A model generated the notes under the pieces. That model was not told the origin of the DNA and did no database searches. It worked only from the letters and a program-made list of their open reading frames with translations. A stretch of 64,000 nt of DNA from Pseudomonas sp. IB20. Lineage in GTDB: Bacteria; Pseudomonadota; Gammaproteobacteria; Pseudomonadales; Pseudomonadaceae. The translations under genes were made by a program, and so were the position numbers. The stretch's first letter is position 1, and each line of letters opens with the position of its first letter. Location: the NCBI RefSeq assembly GCF_009707325.1, contig NZ_CP046103.1, forward strand, positions 2,095,810-2,159,809, read 5' to 3'. Positions 1 to 9,519 of the stretch are shown here, one piece after another.

Positions 1-151
1 GTTTCATGGTGGTGTGCTCCGAGTGTTCTAGTGGGGTGCCGTTTGGCATGGGTTTGATGGTACGCGTTGGATTTTTTAAGAGAACTTCATTGCGCTGATG
101 GTGACTATCGATGCCAGCGATAGCCCGTTTTGCGAGCTATCGTGGCGACGG
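1..151. other. Left-edge noncoding stretch
   Basis: No convincing gene is seen here. On the minus strand an ATG at positions 7-5 is preceded by GGAG with normal spacing, so a gene may begin there and run out of the window, but only two codons are visible. A 7-bp inverted repeat (CGATAGC at 118-124, GCTATCG at 136-142) lies just past the pirin stop codon. It has no T-run, so it is at best a weak terminator. Confidence 0.3.
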
Positions 152-856
152 TCATGGCATCTGCGGCAGTTCCTGAGGGCGCAGGTCGAATACCAGCACC
201 TCGGCATTCTCGCCATGGCTCAGGCGGATCTGCCGTTCATTGCGCACCCGGGCGCCGTCGCCTTCCTGCAAGCGCTGGCCGTTGACTTCAACGCTGCCCC
301 GGGCCACGTGGATGTACACGTGGCGGTCGGGCGGCAGGTCCAGGGTCGCGGTTTCGTCGCCGTTGAACAGCCCGGCATACACCCGTGCATCCTGGCGAAC
401 ACTCAGTGAGCCTTCGGCGCCGTCCGGCGAGATGATCAACTGCAAGCGCCCACGTTTCTGCGCCACGCTGAAGTGCTCCTGCTGATAGCGTGGCTCGGCG
501 CCGACCACATTCGGCACAATCCAGATTTGCAGGAAGTGCACGCCCAGGCTCTGGCTGTGGTTGAACTCGCTGTGGGCCACGCCGCTGCCGGCGCTCATCA
601 GTTGTACATCGCCGGGGCGAATCACCGAACCGGTGCCCAGGGTGTCCTTGTGTTCCAGGGCGCCGTCGAGCACGTAGGAGAAAATCTCCATGTCCCGGTG
701 CGGGTGCTGGCCGAAGCCTTTACCGGCCGCGACGCGGTCATCGTTGATCACCAACAGGTCGGAAAACCCCTGTTCCTTGGGGTTCCAGTAACTGGCGAAC
801 GAGAAGGTGTGGAACGACTTCAACCAACCGTGATTGGCGGCGCCGCGTTCCGAGGC
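152..856 (-). pseudogene. Pirin-family cupin gene, 5'-truncated
   Basis: The frame encodes a YhhW-type pirin (bicupin; family members bind a metal and some are quercetin dioxygenases). It reads NHGWLKSFHTFSFASYW, then the metal-site motif FGQHPHRDMEIFSYVLDG, and runs to a normal C-terminus. In-frame codons continue upstream of the first usable start (TTG at 823) as ASERGAANHGW, as in full-length relatives, but stop abruptly at a TAA at 857-859. That TAA is the stop codon of the neighbouring rhs fragment. About five N-terminal codons and the promoter are therefore missing. The TTG has no clear ribosome site. I see a truncation by recombination; residual expression cannot be excluded. Confidence 0.75.
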
Positions 857-1630
857 TTATTGAAGGGGGTCGACGTTTGAGCCAGGGCACCCTCCAACCT
901 TGCAACTTAATCCCAGCGGATCCACCCATCCCGTAGGATTGGGCGCGTACTGGTACGCGTTGATCCCACCCGCCAGCTTCACCGGGTCGGGAGTCAGGTA
1001 ACGACCAATATCTGGATTGTAGTAGCGATGGCGGTTGTAGTGCAGCCCGCTTTCTTGGTCGAAGTATTGGCCTTGGAAGCGCAGCGGGTTGTCGATTTTA
1101 TTGATGTCTAGGCGAGCAATTTCACCGTAGGCGCGGTAGTGCGCGGACCAGACGATTTCGCCGTCAGGTGCCGTGAGTTCTTGCGGGGTGCCAAGGTGGT
1201 CGAGTTGGTAGTGGAAGGGCTGGGTGTCTTTTGGACCAAAGCCTTCCAGCAGTGCCAGCGGACGGAAGCTCTCCGGTTCGTAGATGTAACTGCGATGGCG
1301 ATCTGCGTGATGCTCCGCGATCAGCTTGTCGCCTTGCCAGAAAAACTCCGTGGTTATGTCATCAACGGTTTTGCTGATGCGCCGACCAAACGGGTCATAG
1401 CGGTAGCTGGCGGTTTTGCCGTTGGGCTGAGTGATGCCAATCAACCGATGCTGACAGTCGTAGCGGTACTCGGTGACGAGCTGATGGCCCTTACCGCGCC
1501 TTTGGCGGATGAGGTTGCCAAAGGCGTCATAGTCATAATGATGATCGCCTTGGATCACTAATCGGTTACCCGCAACGATGTCCGGGCCCGGGCGGTCTTG
1601 GTTCAATCCCTTGTGCATTTGTTCGATCAC
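857..1630 (-). pseudogene. Second rhs C-terminal core fragment, tip missing
   Basis: This is an Rhs/YD-repeat core segment of about 230 residues ending in the hyperconserved RYLTPDPVKLAGG and NPTGWVDPLGL motifs. It is a near copy of the core end of the upstream rhs gene, with about a dozen amino-acid differences by eye; homology begins at QDRPGPDIVAGN. After the core only about 15 residues remain, so no toxin tip is encoded before the TAA that runs into the pirin remnant. The GTG start at 1630 overlaps the stop of the upstream rhs copy. This is the usual architecture of an orphan rhs-CT module displaced behind a newer tip, here stripped of both its toxin and its immunity gene. Confidence 0.8.
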
Positions 1631-4600
1631 TCCTTCCGTCTATCAACGTCTACGTCGGAATTAAATCGCCAGGTTCCGCCAGCAACAGGTTGAGGGCAGT
1701 CATGCGGAGTACATGCCAAACCCTGCGGATCTACCCATCCCGTAGGGTTGGGCGCGTACTGGTACGCGTTGATCCCGCCCGCCAGCTTCACCGGGTCGGG
1801 CGTGAGGTAGCGACCAATATCTGGATTGTAGTAGCGATGGCGGTTGTAGTGCAGGCCGCTTTCCGGGTCGAAGTATTGGCCCTGGAAACGTAGCGGATTG
1901 TCGATCTTGTTTATGTCGAGGCGGCTGATTTGGCCGTAGGCGCGGTAATGCGCTGACCAGACGATTTCGCCGTTGGGGGCGGTGAGTTCCTGCGGGGTGC
2001 CGAGGTGGTCGAGTTGGTAGTGGAAGGGTTGGGTGTCTTGCGGGCCAAAGCCTGCCAGCAGTGCCAGCGGACGGAAGCTGTCTGGTTCGTAGATGTAACT
2101 GCGATGGCGATCTGCGTGATGCTCCGCGATCAGTTTGTCGCCTTGCCAGAAAAACTCCGTGGTGATGCCGTCGACGGTTTTGCTGATCCGCCGACCAAAC
2201 GGGTCGTAGCAGTAGCTGGCGGTTTGGCCGTTAGGTTGGGTAATGCCGATCAACCGATGCTGACAGTCGTAGCGGTACTCGGTGACGAGTTGGTGTCCCT
2301 TGCCGCGTCTTTGGCGGATCAGGTTGCCAAAGGCGTCATAGTCGTAATGATGATCGCCCTGGATCATCAACCGATTCCCCGCCACGATGTCCGGGCCGGG
2401 GCGGTCTTGCATTAGCAGGTTGCCCGCCGGGTCATGGCCGAAGCGTTCCTGCACGTCTTGCGAGTGGTCGGCCCTAGTCAGGCGGGCGAGGGGGTCGTAG
2501 TGGTAGTGGTGTTCACCTTTGCGAGTGTCTAGCAGGCGGGTCAGGTTGCCGGTTTTGTCGTAGTCGTAGTGGCGGCGGTAGAGGTCATGGTTTTCTTGAG
2601 TCACCGCGTGGGCGTGCAGGCGGTTTTGCTCGTCGTAGTGGTAATGACTGAGGAGCTGGCCTTGTTGGCGTTGATGCTCGCGGCCGGTTTTGAATAGGTG
2701 GGAGGTTAGCAGCGCACCATTTAACTCGACGGTGGCGAGGTGGCCGCCTTTGTCGTGGTTGAAGGTGAGACGATTGTTGTCCGGCAGGCGCAGGTTTTTC
2801 AGCTGGCCGCAGGCGTCGTAGCCGTAGCGCAAGGTGCCCCAGCCTTGGTGTTCGGCGGTGAGGCGGTTTTGCGGGTTGTATTCGTAGGCTAGCGCCCAGT
2901 GGCCGTCGTCGACGCTGAGGAGGTTGCCCTGCGGTCGTAGGCATAGTCAACAACACGCCGTCGGGAGGGTTTTTCGTACGAGGCGGCCGGAAGGGTCGCG
3001 CTCGTAACGGGTAAGAAGCTGACTGCCGTCGTCGCCGTGTTCGGTCTTTTCCAGCAGGTTGCCGTTGAGGTCGTAGACGTAGGCCGTGCGCTGGCCGTCA
3101 AAGCCGATTTCTTGCTGGATCAGCCCGTTGAGGTGGTAATCAAGCTGGTAGGTTTCGCCAACTTCATTTTCGATCTCTGTCAGCAGCAACCGGGCGTTGT
3201 CGTAGCGGTATTTGACCTGGGTGCCGTCAGAATTAATGCGCCGGCTTATCAGGTGCAGGCCGTCGGCGTATTCGTAGCGGGTGACGTGGCCGAGTTCATC
3301 GCGTTCGGCGGTGATTTTTCCGTAGGGGTTGTAGCTGTATTCCCGCGTTGCGCCGTCTGGAAGTAGGACGCGAATCAACCGACCTACACCGTCCCGTTGA
3401 TACTGGGTCAGGGCGCCATGTTCGTCCTCAAGTGCAGTCTGTCGCCCAAGATCGTCATAGCGATACCGCTTGATACCGCCATTCGGCAGTTGTTCTTCAA
3501 CGAGCTGCCCACGCTCATTCCAAACCAGCCGGTGACAACCGTTATCTGGGTACCAAACCCCAATCAGTTGCCCGTGTTTGTTGTACGTATAGTCCGTAAC
3601 GTGGCCATCAGGATCCGTCTTACGCGTGACGTCGCCCTGGTCATTACGCTCATATTTCCAAACCGCTTCACCACGCCGTACGACCCGTACGAACCCGTTG
3701 TCATACTCGTAGGAAGTCGGCTCATCCTCCCCAGGAAACAGCGCCACCAAACGCCCGGCTTCGTCGTATTGATACGCCGTCACCGCCCCGAGCGGGTCCT
3801 GCTCAACCGTCAGCCGGCCCTTGGCGTCATAGGATTTGAAATGCTCAGCGCCGTCCGGATCAATGCGCTGCACCAGCCGCGCCCGCTGGTCATGGACATA
3901 AACTTCCTGGCTACCATCGCGTTGTGAACCGTAACCTTGCCGCCGTCCTCCCACGCATACCGCGTGTCCATCTGTGAAAAGCTGGCCCAATGCCGAACAC
4001 ACCGCGCCGCCTTACCAGCCCGTTCCCACTCCCAAAAGAAACTCGCCCCACCGGCCAACTGCCGCTCAAGAATGACGTGCTGATCGTCGTACCGATAAAC
4101 CTCACTTTCGCCTACAGCGTTAGTCGCTGAAACCAGTCGTCCAGCTTCGTCATAGCTGTAGGAAACGACGTTCTGCTCAGTCACCCATACGTAGGGTTCA
4201 TACCCTTTGGCGCGATGAACCTGATAGTCAACGGCAACAATGCGACCCAGCTCGTAGCGCAGAAACAGCGACCGACCCGCACCGTTATCCAGCCGCTCAA
4301 TCCGACCGGAACGATCACGAGCAATACGCAGCCGGTTGTCATACGCATCGCTGATCGCCGTCAGTACACCGTCGCGAAAGTGATAAAACCGTGACGCCTG
4401 AGCCAGCACCAACTCATCAGGCAGCGACCCCAAGTAAATCGCCGCCTCGGCCAAGCTATTGGTGATCGCCGGTCGAGCCACCGTGGGCAAGGGCAGGGCA
4501 GTAGACCGGTTCTCATGATCCGTCCAAACCACCGAATCACCGTCCACCACCAACCGCTGCGCCAGCGAGTGACTCCAACCAAACCCCAACCCACAATCCA

Positions 4601-6031
4601 CTTCCACCGCACTGGTGCGGTACAACCGGGTCCACTCAAACGGCAAAATCCCATCCAACGTGCCATCGGTAAGGGTCAGCAACTCCTCCCCAGTCACCAT
4701 CGACACCGGGCAGCCATTGGTGGCCGTTTTATCCGCAGGCGCCGCCGCATCTCCCTGCGGATTCTTCGCAGCGACAGGCACATCATCGACATGTTCCTGG
4801 CGCACCAACGCTGTTTGCTGAGTCTTCTTACGAACCGCAGGCACCGGGTTTGAGACCAACTGATCCCCTGCCTTCAACGGCACAACCGGCACCGTCTTGA
4901 TCGGCGTCGCCGCACTGCCCACCAGCAACGGCTTCACCACCTCGGCATGCGGCTCCAACCTGGGCATCACCAGCTTTTTAGCCAGCAACTCCAACAAATC
5001 CCGCGTCCGTCCAGACTTGATATGCCCAAGCACCTGCGTACCCAGGCGCACCGCCACACCCATTCCCGCCGTTGCCCAAATCAGCAGCAGGTTGATCAAT
5101 ACCTCGCCAGTGATCTCCCCCATCAACTCATTCATTTCTGGCGGCGGCAGCATGCGCATCCAGCTGACCATCGCCGACACATAAATGAACAGCAGTGGCT
5201 CATCGCTAAGCACCAGCAGGCCGTTGGCGATCGCGTCGTTGCCGAGCTTCAGCAGCTCATCAAGTTCGGTTTGGGAGATGTAGTGCAGCAACTTCTCGCT
5301 GTTGGGCTTGATGTCCGCCAACAGGTCATACAACTGCGTGATGTTGTCCCACAGCCCGTAAAGTGCTTTGCCCATGCCACTGAGAAACGCCGCTTCCAGC
5401 ATCCTGCGCCGGTCCAGCGGGGTAGCGTCCGTATAGTTTTTCCACTGCGCCTTAAACGTGCTGTTCCATTCGTCGCGCAGGCGCGCTTCCAGCTCCGCGA
5501 TCACCGACTGATAAGACGCATACAGCGCCTTGACGTGATCCTTGGAAACGTTGGGGTAGAAACTGATTCGGTACTGCTGGTTGCGATCACACTCGGTGAT
5601 TTCGAGAATGCCGCTGGGGCCGATGGTCTTGTGGATCGGCTCGCCCAATGGCCCGCCGTTGGGGTCGACGCGTTGCAGTATCACCGGCGTGTCACCGATG
5701 GGCACAAACCGCGCGCTCTGGAACATGTGCACCAGGGTCAATGTGCCATTGGCCTGGCAGGTGGCGACGGTGCTGCTGGGAAAAATGGAGCGGTTGATGG
5801 GCGCGACCAGCGCCACTTCATTGCCAACCTTGAACACCTGTTCTACATCCAGCGCCGAAAAGCTCCAGAAGCTCGAAGCCCAGTCGTCAAAGGTGTTCAG
5901 GCAGTTGCGAAAGTCACGCAAGACGCTTTCAACGTCCGGCGCTTTGGCATCCATGGGCGTCAGGGCCAGCCGGCCAATGGCCGGGTTCAAATGACAGCCC
6001 CATAGGGCCAGGCATTAACGGAGAAGTACAT
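1627..6031 (-). pseudogene. rhs (YD-repeat polymorphic toxin) gene with frameshifts
   Basis: The probable original start is ATG at 6031 (after GAGGGACC), encoding MYFSVNAWPYGAVI before a one-base loss near 5991 ends the frame. The body continues as an N-terminal region (MDAKAPDVESVLRDF), a hydrophobic stretch (LLLIWATAGMGVAVRLG), an RHS start region (GCPVSMVTGEELL) and many YD repeats. A second one-base loss lies near 3920, and three lie between about 2915 and 2950. The frame then runs to DPQGL and a tip of only about 29 residues with no toxin domain. An intact gene would encode about 1450 residues. As read here it cannot make a full-length protein; the lesions could be true decay or base-calling errors. 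Confidence 0.8.
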
Positions 6032-6274
6032 CGGCGGTCCCTCGCACTGAACAGTCAGGCGAGAGACTTTGAAGGGGTTTGTCAGGTAAATATGTCGGCG
6101 TTATTCGCCAGGATGGCTAGGACGTTTCGCTAAGATCTCGAGTAGGCAGCCAGGCCGTCAATGGATTTTCGGAAGTCGACTGGCTTAGGGTACAGATACA
6201 CTTTCTCGACTTTTGCATCGGGTCGCATCATGGCGAACAGGCTCCTGAGGGAATCGGAAGCACAGCATCCGGCA

Positions 6275-6592
6275 TCAGCTAAGCGCTTTGAATGCGGGGT
6301 TTATGGAGCGCTTACAATCAAACCCGCGCCGCTCCATCACCGTAAACACATCCGCCACATCCTGGACCATGATCCGAGCGGTATTGGCGACGGTATTGAT
6401 GTCGTGCTCGGCATAGTCGGACACATTGGAACAGGCCATTAGGTGCAGGTAGGCGAGGGCGGCGTTGAGACGCTCGCTGGCGCAGGCGTGGAGCTCGCTG
6501 AGCGGGGCGTCGCTGTCGATGAGGAGGACAGGGTATTCGGTTGCGGTTTGGGACATGGGGGTGAAGCGGCGGGGCGGGTGTTGAGTAGTCAT
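6275..6592 (-). CDS. Small Pseudomonas protein, DUF3077-like
   Basis: 105 residues starting at ATG 6592, chosen because TTGAGGATTTACACC precedes it with good spacing. An upstream in-frame ATG at 6766 would read through the structured leader and is unlikely. The protein has a short polar N-terminus, then a helical region with PLSELHACASERL, LMACSNVSDY and ARIMVQDVADVF, resembling the DUF3077 family of unknown function found in Pseudomonas. No signal peptide or membrane segment is visible. Its leader looks like a C4-type antisense RNA whose loop is complementary to this gene's ribosome-binding region, so translation is probably RNA-controlled. The family assignment is by pattern only. Confidence 0.6.
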   Translation of the reverse strand: MTTQHPPRRFTPMSQTATEYPVLLIDSDAPLSELHACASERLNAALAYLHLMACSNVSDYAEHDINTVANTARIMVQDVADVFTVMERRGFDCKRSINPAFKALS

Positions 6593-6765
6593 GGTGTAAA
6601 TCCTCAAGAAAAAAGATTTACCACCGGCTCTGCTGCGAAACAGATTGGGTGGCAGCTGTGCGCGGGTTCGCAGACCGGACGATTTACACCAAAACCCGGC
6701 AGACCCGAAGGTCTCCCACGCACAACCGCCATAAAACATTCGGCAGCCGGGAGCCGGCTGGGGCA
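6593..6765 (-). ncRNA. C4-antisense-like structured leader RNA
   Basis: Read on the minus strand, this leader contains a 7-bp hairpin with a 3-nt loop (6744-6760), a 16-bp long-range helix (6715-6730 pairing with 6651-6666, with three G-U pairs), and inside it a perfect AGACC-UUCG-GGUCU hairpin (6701-6714). The loop segment at 6681-6690 is exactly complementary over 10 nt to 6593-6602, which is the ribosome-binding stretch before the small gene's ATG. A second complementary pair (7 nt) joins 6667-6673 and 6633-6639. Paired a/a' and b/b' complementarity on one transcript is the architecture of the C4 antisense RNA of phages P1/P7 (Rfam C4). The assignment rests on structure and remembered family likeness. 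Confidence 0.65.
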
Positions 6766-6961
6766 TGTCTGACGGTATTGGTGTGAATCGTTTTAGGGCT
6801 GCGAACGTAACCGTCCGCTTATGGGCGATTGCTGCCTGTCATGAGGGGCAGCATTCGGCCAGAAGCAGTCCCTGTCCACCGTCCAAATCACACCCGCACC
6901 GCAGCCACTCACTGACGTTCGCATTTGGGCGAAAGCAAACGGTTCGCCCACGCTCAAAAAC

Positions 6962-7010
6962 GAAAAAACCACCCATACCCCAGCCGTAAAGCCAAGATAG
7001 GGGTGGTTCT
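6962..7010 (-). terminator. Rho-independent terminator after the NCS1 remnant
   Basis: On the minus strand AACCACCC (7008-7001) pairs with GGGTGGTT (6974-6967), followed directly by a T-run. It lies about 35 bp beyond the NCS1 stop codon. The interval between here and the C4-like leader holds no gene that I can recognise. Confidence 0.65.
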
Positions 7011-7044
7011 ATCCATCACTGTTGAAACGCTTCAGGCAGTCGGC

Positions 7045-7632
7045 TTAAACCCCACTCACCAACTTCCCCCCCTCCATCCGACGTTTGTACGCACTGTCCC
7101 GACTCGCCAACCAGAAATACAACGGCGACGTCACCAGCAACCCCACCACCCAAGACAAATCCGCCCCATTAATGTGTTCGGAAATCGGCCCTACATACAG
7201 CGGCGTGTTCATAAACGGAATTTGCACCGCAATCCCCACTGCACCCAGCAGCCCTGAGTGGCCGATGAAGTCTTTGGAGGCGAACACGGCTGCAATGGCG
7301 CAGGCGGCGAGTACGAGGATGGAGATTACCGCGCGGCTTTTGGCGGTGGGGATCCAGCGGTAGGCGAAGGTTTGCACCAGGGTGATGATTGACAGTACTG
7401 CGCCGTACAGATTGAGGGCGTTGTGGCTGATTACGCTGAGCAAAAACAGCACCAGCATCAGCGGGCCGATGGCGCCGGTGGCGAGTTTGACGGCGTCCAT
7501 GGTGTCCATGCCGACCGGGGTGGCGAGCACGGCGACGGCGCCGAAGATGAAGGCCAGGCTGGAACCGAGGGCGGAGCCGAGGTAGGTGGTCCAGAAGGTG
7601 GACGCGACGGGTACGTGTAGCGGTAGTCGGGT
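7045..7632 (-). pseudogene. NCS1-family cytosine/purine permease, C-terminal remnant
   Basis: The longest open frame (GTG at 7530) gives 161 residues with four or five hydrophobic helices and the typical NCS1 tail: FMNTPLYVGPISEHINGADLSWVVG, then SPLYFWLASRD. Coding similarity extends upstream in frame through FWTTYLGSALGSSLAFIFG to a TAA near 7632. Family members are about 480 residues, so roughly 60 percent of the gene is missing. A scrambled trace of the usual DYSRYLP region is visible just before the break. It cannot form a complete transporter. Confidence 0.75.
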
Positions 7633-7788
7633 TTGTTATGGTTTTTTCAGCGCGCACCGCGCCCACGCGCGATAAATGCACGGTGCCAGGGGGCGTTGGA
7701 AGTGCCGCGGAATATAGCGCCGCCGGGCAAAGGGATCGATTAGCACCAGTGTGCTAATCGCACGATGAGTTCATGGACGGAGAAAGCA

Positions 7789-8469
7789 ATGCTAGAGATC
7801 AAACGCGCCACCCCAGAGGACGCCCAGGCGGCGTTCGACATTCGCCTGTTGGCCATCCGCAGCCAATGCATCGGCGCCTACACCCGCGAACAAATGCTGC
7901 TGTGGACCCGCGGCCGCGCCGAAGACGGTTACAGCGTGCTGATGGACAAGCCGTTTTACCTGGGCTGGGTGAACAATGAACCCGTGATCACCGGGATGCT
8001 CGACCCCGACAACAACGAAGTGGGCGCGTTGTTCGTGCTACCTGAGTTTGCCGGGCGGGGGTATGGCAAGGCGATGCTTGACCATTTGGAAGGGGTTGCG
8101 CGGGAACTGGCGATTGAAGAAGTGGTGCTGGATGCGACGCTGAATGCGGCGAGCTTCTACAGAGCCTACGGTTATGTGGGCGAGGAGCAGGCGGTGTATC
8201 ACTCGCCGTCGGGGCTGGAATTGGCTGCATCCAGGCCCTGCGAACCGAACCTGACCGACAAGCTGATCCCCTGTGGGAGCTGTCGAGCTTTAGCGAGGCT
8301 GCAAGGCGGCGGCACTGTCAGCACAGTTGTCGCCTGCCCACCGCTATCGCAGCCTCGCTGGGGCTCGACAGCTCCCACATTGGAGCAGGTTGCGGAGCGG
8401 TGCGCAACCGCTCGATCACCCGGCCAACCGAACCCCCTTGAACCGCCGGCGGTGTCGGGCTCTCGCTAA
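7789..8469 (+). CDS. GNAT-family N-acetyltransferase with altered C-terminus
   Basis: The start ATG at 7789 is preceded by GGAG at proper distance. Residues 1-145 form a GNAT fold: an IKRATPEDA N-terminal strand, the acyl-CoA motif ALFVLPEFAGRGYGKAML near residues 85-105, and ATLNAASFYRAYGYV. The substrate is unknown. After GLELA the frame continues about 80 residues through an intergenic palindrome (8272-8379), giving low-complexity sequence unlike the family. A one-base loss after GLELA would restore the expected LELACIQALR and an early stop. The real domain probably ends near 8245. Confidence 0.7.
   Translation: MLEIKRATPEDAQAAFDIRLLAIRSQCIGAYTREQMLLWTRGRAEDGYSVLMDKPFYLGWVNNEPVITGMLDPDNNEVGALFVLPEFAGRGYGKAMLDHLEGVARELAIEEVVLDATLNAASFYRAYGYVGEEQAVYHSPSGLELAASRPCEPNLTDKLIPCGSCRALARLQGGGTVSTVVACPPLSQPRWGSTAPTLEQVAERCATARSPGQPNPLEPPAVSGSR
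8272..8379. repeat. Dispersed palindromic element (GAGCTGTCGAG family)
   Basis: The outer arms are TGTGGGAGCTGTCGAGC and GCTCGACAGCTCCCACA, with inner arms AGCGAGGCTGC and GCAGCCTCGCT. It can fold on either strand and lies between two convergent genes, so it probably acts as a bidirectional terminator. The same family recurs at 13828-14040. The open frames of both neighbours run into it. Confidence 0.8.
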
Positions 8470-8869
8470 ACTCGCGCCACACAAACAGTGTCAATTCAGC
8501 CACATCGGTCAGCGCCTGCGCCTGTTCCGGGGCACCAAAATTTTGCAGCACGCGGTAGCGCTGATCCTGTCAAAACGCTTGCTCCACCCAGTCATACACT
8601 GGGATGAAATGAAAGTGCAGCGGGAAGCCGGGCATGTGCCCGTAGCGGCTGATATACAGCCATTTCGGCTGGAGCTGCGCCTCGATCACCCGTTGGGTTT
8701 TAGCCAGTAAGCCCCCCAGTTCCGCCAGCGCTGCGTCCGGCATGTCGGCGAGGGAATCGATGGGGGCCTTGGCGCCCAGCATCAGGTAGCCCGGCAGCTT
8801 CGACGCAAGGTGATGGTTGAGCCGCCAGTGCTCGGTCTCGTGAAGGATGAAAGCGGGGTCGATCTGCAT
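8318..8869 (-). pseudogene. HIT-family gene interrupted by an in-frame TGA
   Basis: The start is ATG at 8869 (MQIDPAFILHETEHWRLN). The protein has the HIT-type nucleotide-binding fold, with LHFHFIPVYDWVEQAF at the active site; two of the three triad histidines are visible. A TGA at 8570-8572 stands where relatives have tryptophan. The same frame then continues as QDQRYRVLQNFGAPEQAQALTD and VAELTLFVWREF, so no frameshift is needed. The product would be about 99 residues without readthrough, against about 160 or more intact. The 3' end merges with the palindrome at 8272-8379. Confidence 0.75.
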
Positions 8870-9009
8870 AAGCACGCGTCCGTGAGGGCAGGGCGGGTAG
8901 GTTAACAAGCATGGGCGCCTGTATCTCACAAAAGCCGTCGATCTGTGTCTACCGCTGCGCGTTTCAGGCAGATAGGGTCGTACCACGTTAACTGACGACC
9001 GAGCCCACC

Positions 9010-9339
9010 ATGGAACTGACTGCTGTCCCGTTTGGCACCACCGACTGGTCCACCGTCGAACCCGAACTTCACCCGGGCGTTACCGGCAGTGCCCTGTGGC
9101 GTACTTGCCACTTCGGCACGACCCGTGTGCGCATGGTCGAGTACACCCCCGGTTACTTGGCCGATCACTGGTGCTGGCGCGGGCATGTGTTGCTGTGTCT
9201 CGAAGGGGAACTGCACACCGAATTGGAAGACGGCCGCCAGTTCACGCTCACGGCCGGGATGAGTTACCAGGTGGGCAATGACATGGAAGGCCATCGCTCA
9301 TCCACCCGCAGTGGGGCGAAGCTGTTTATTGTGGATTGA
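9010..9339 (+). CDS. DHCW-motif cupin-fold protein
   Basis: A single-domain cupin of 109 residues, with LADHWCWRGHVLLCLEGELHTEL forming the first cupin motif and YQVGNDMEGHRSST the second. It matches the small family named for a DHCW-like motif. The biochemical role is unknown. No signal peptide is present, so it is cytosolic. It is transcribed alone, with a decayed LysR fragment immediately downstream on the other strand. Confidence 0.75.
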   Translation: MELTAVPFGTTDWSTVEPELHPGVTGSALWRTCHFGTTRVRMVEYTPGYLADHWCWRGHVLLCLEGELHTELEDGRQFTLTAGMSYQVGNDMEGHRSSTRSGAKLFIVD

Positions 9340-9342
9340 GCC

Positions 9343-9519
9343 TTACCCTTTGCGATACATCGCCCCCAGCTCGGAGGCCGGCACCACCGAGATGCCTTCG
9401 CCGGCCGCCACTAGGCTGACGTTGGTCAGCATGCGTTCCACTTCAAAGGCAATCGTGGGTTCGAAATCGGCGTTCTGGCAGGCCTTGATCAGGTTGGCGT
9501 ACATGCCCGGCGCGCCGGG
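9343..9519 (-). pseudogene. C-terminal remnant of a LysR-type regulator
   Basis: The frame reads GMYANLIKACQNADFEPTIAFEV and then VAAGEGISVVPASELGAMYRKG before TAA at 9343. This is the end of a LysR effector domain (the GxGISVVP motif is diagnostic). Only about 58 residues survive. The fragment joins directly to the 3' end of the copper chaperone gene on the same strand in another frame, so the HTH and most of the effector domain have been deleted. Confidence 0.75.

Noticed and set aside
4947..6005. 352-codon open frame opposite the rhs N-terminal region
   Set aside because: His/Gln/Arg-rich shadow with no domain; the minus-strand rhs homology is clear.
6593..6766. N-terminal extension of the DUF3077-like protein from ATG 6766
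   Set aside because: The extension translates a highly structured leader. The inner ATG at 6592 has a proper ribosome site and the family starts there.
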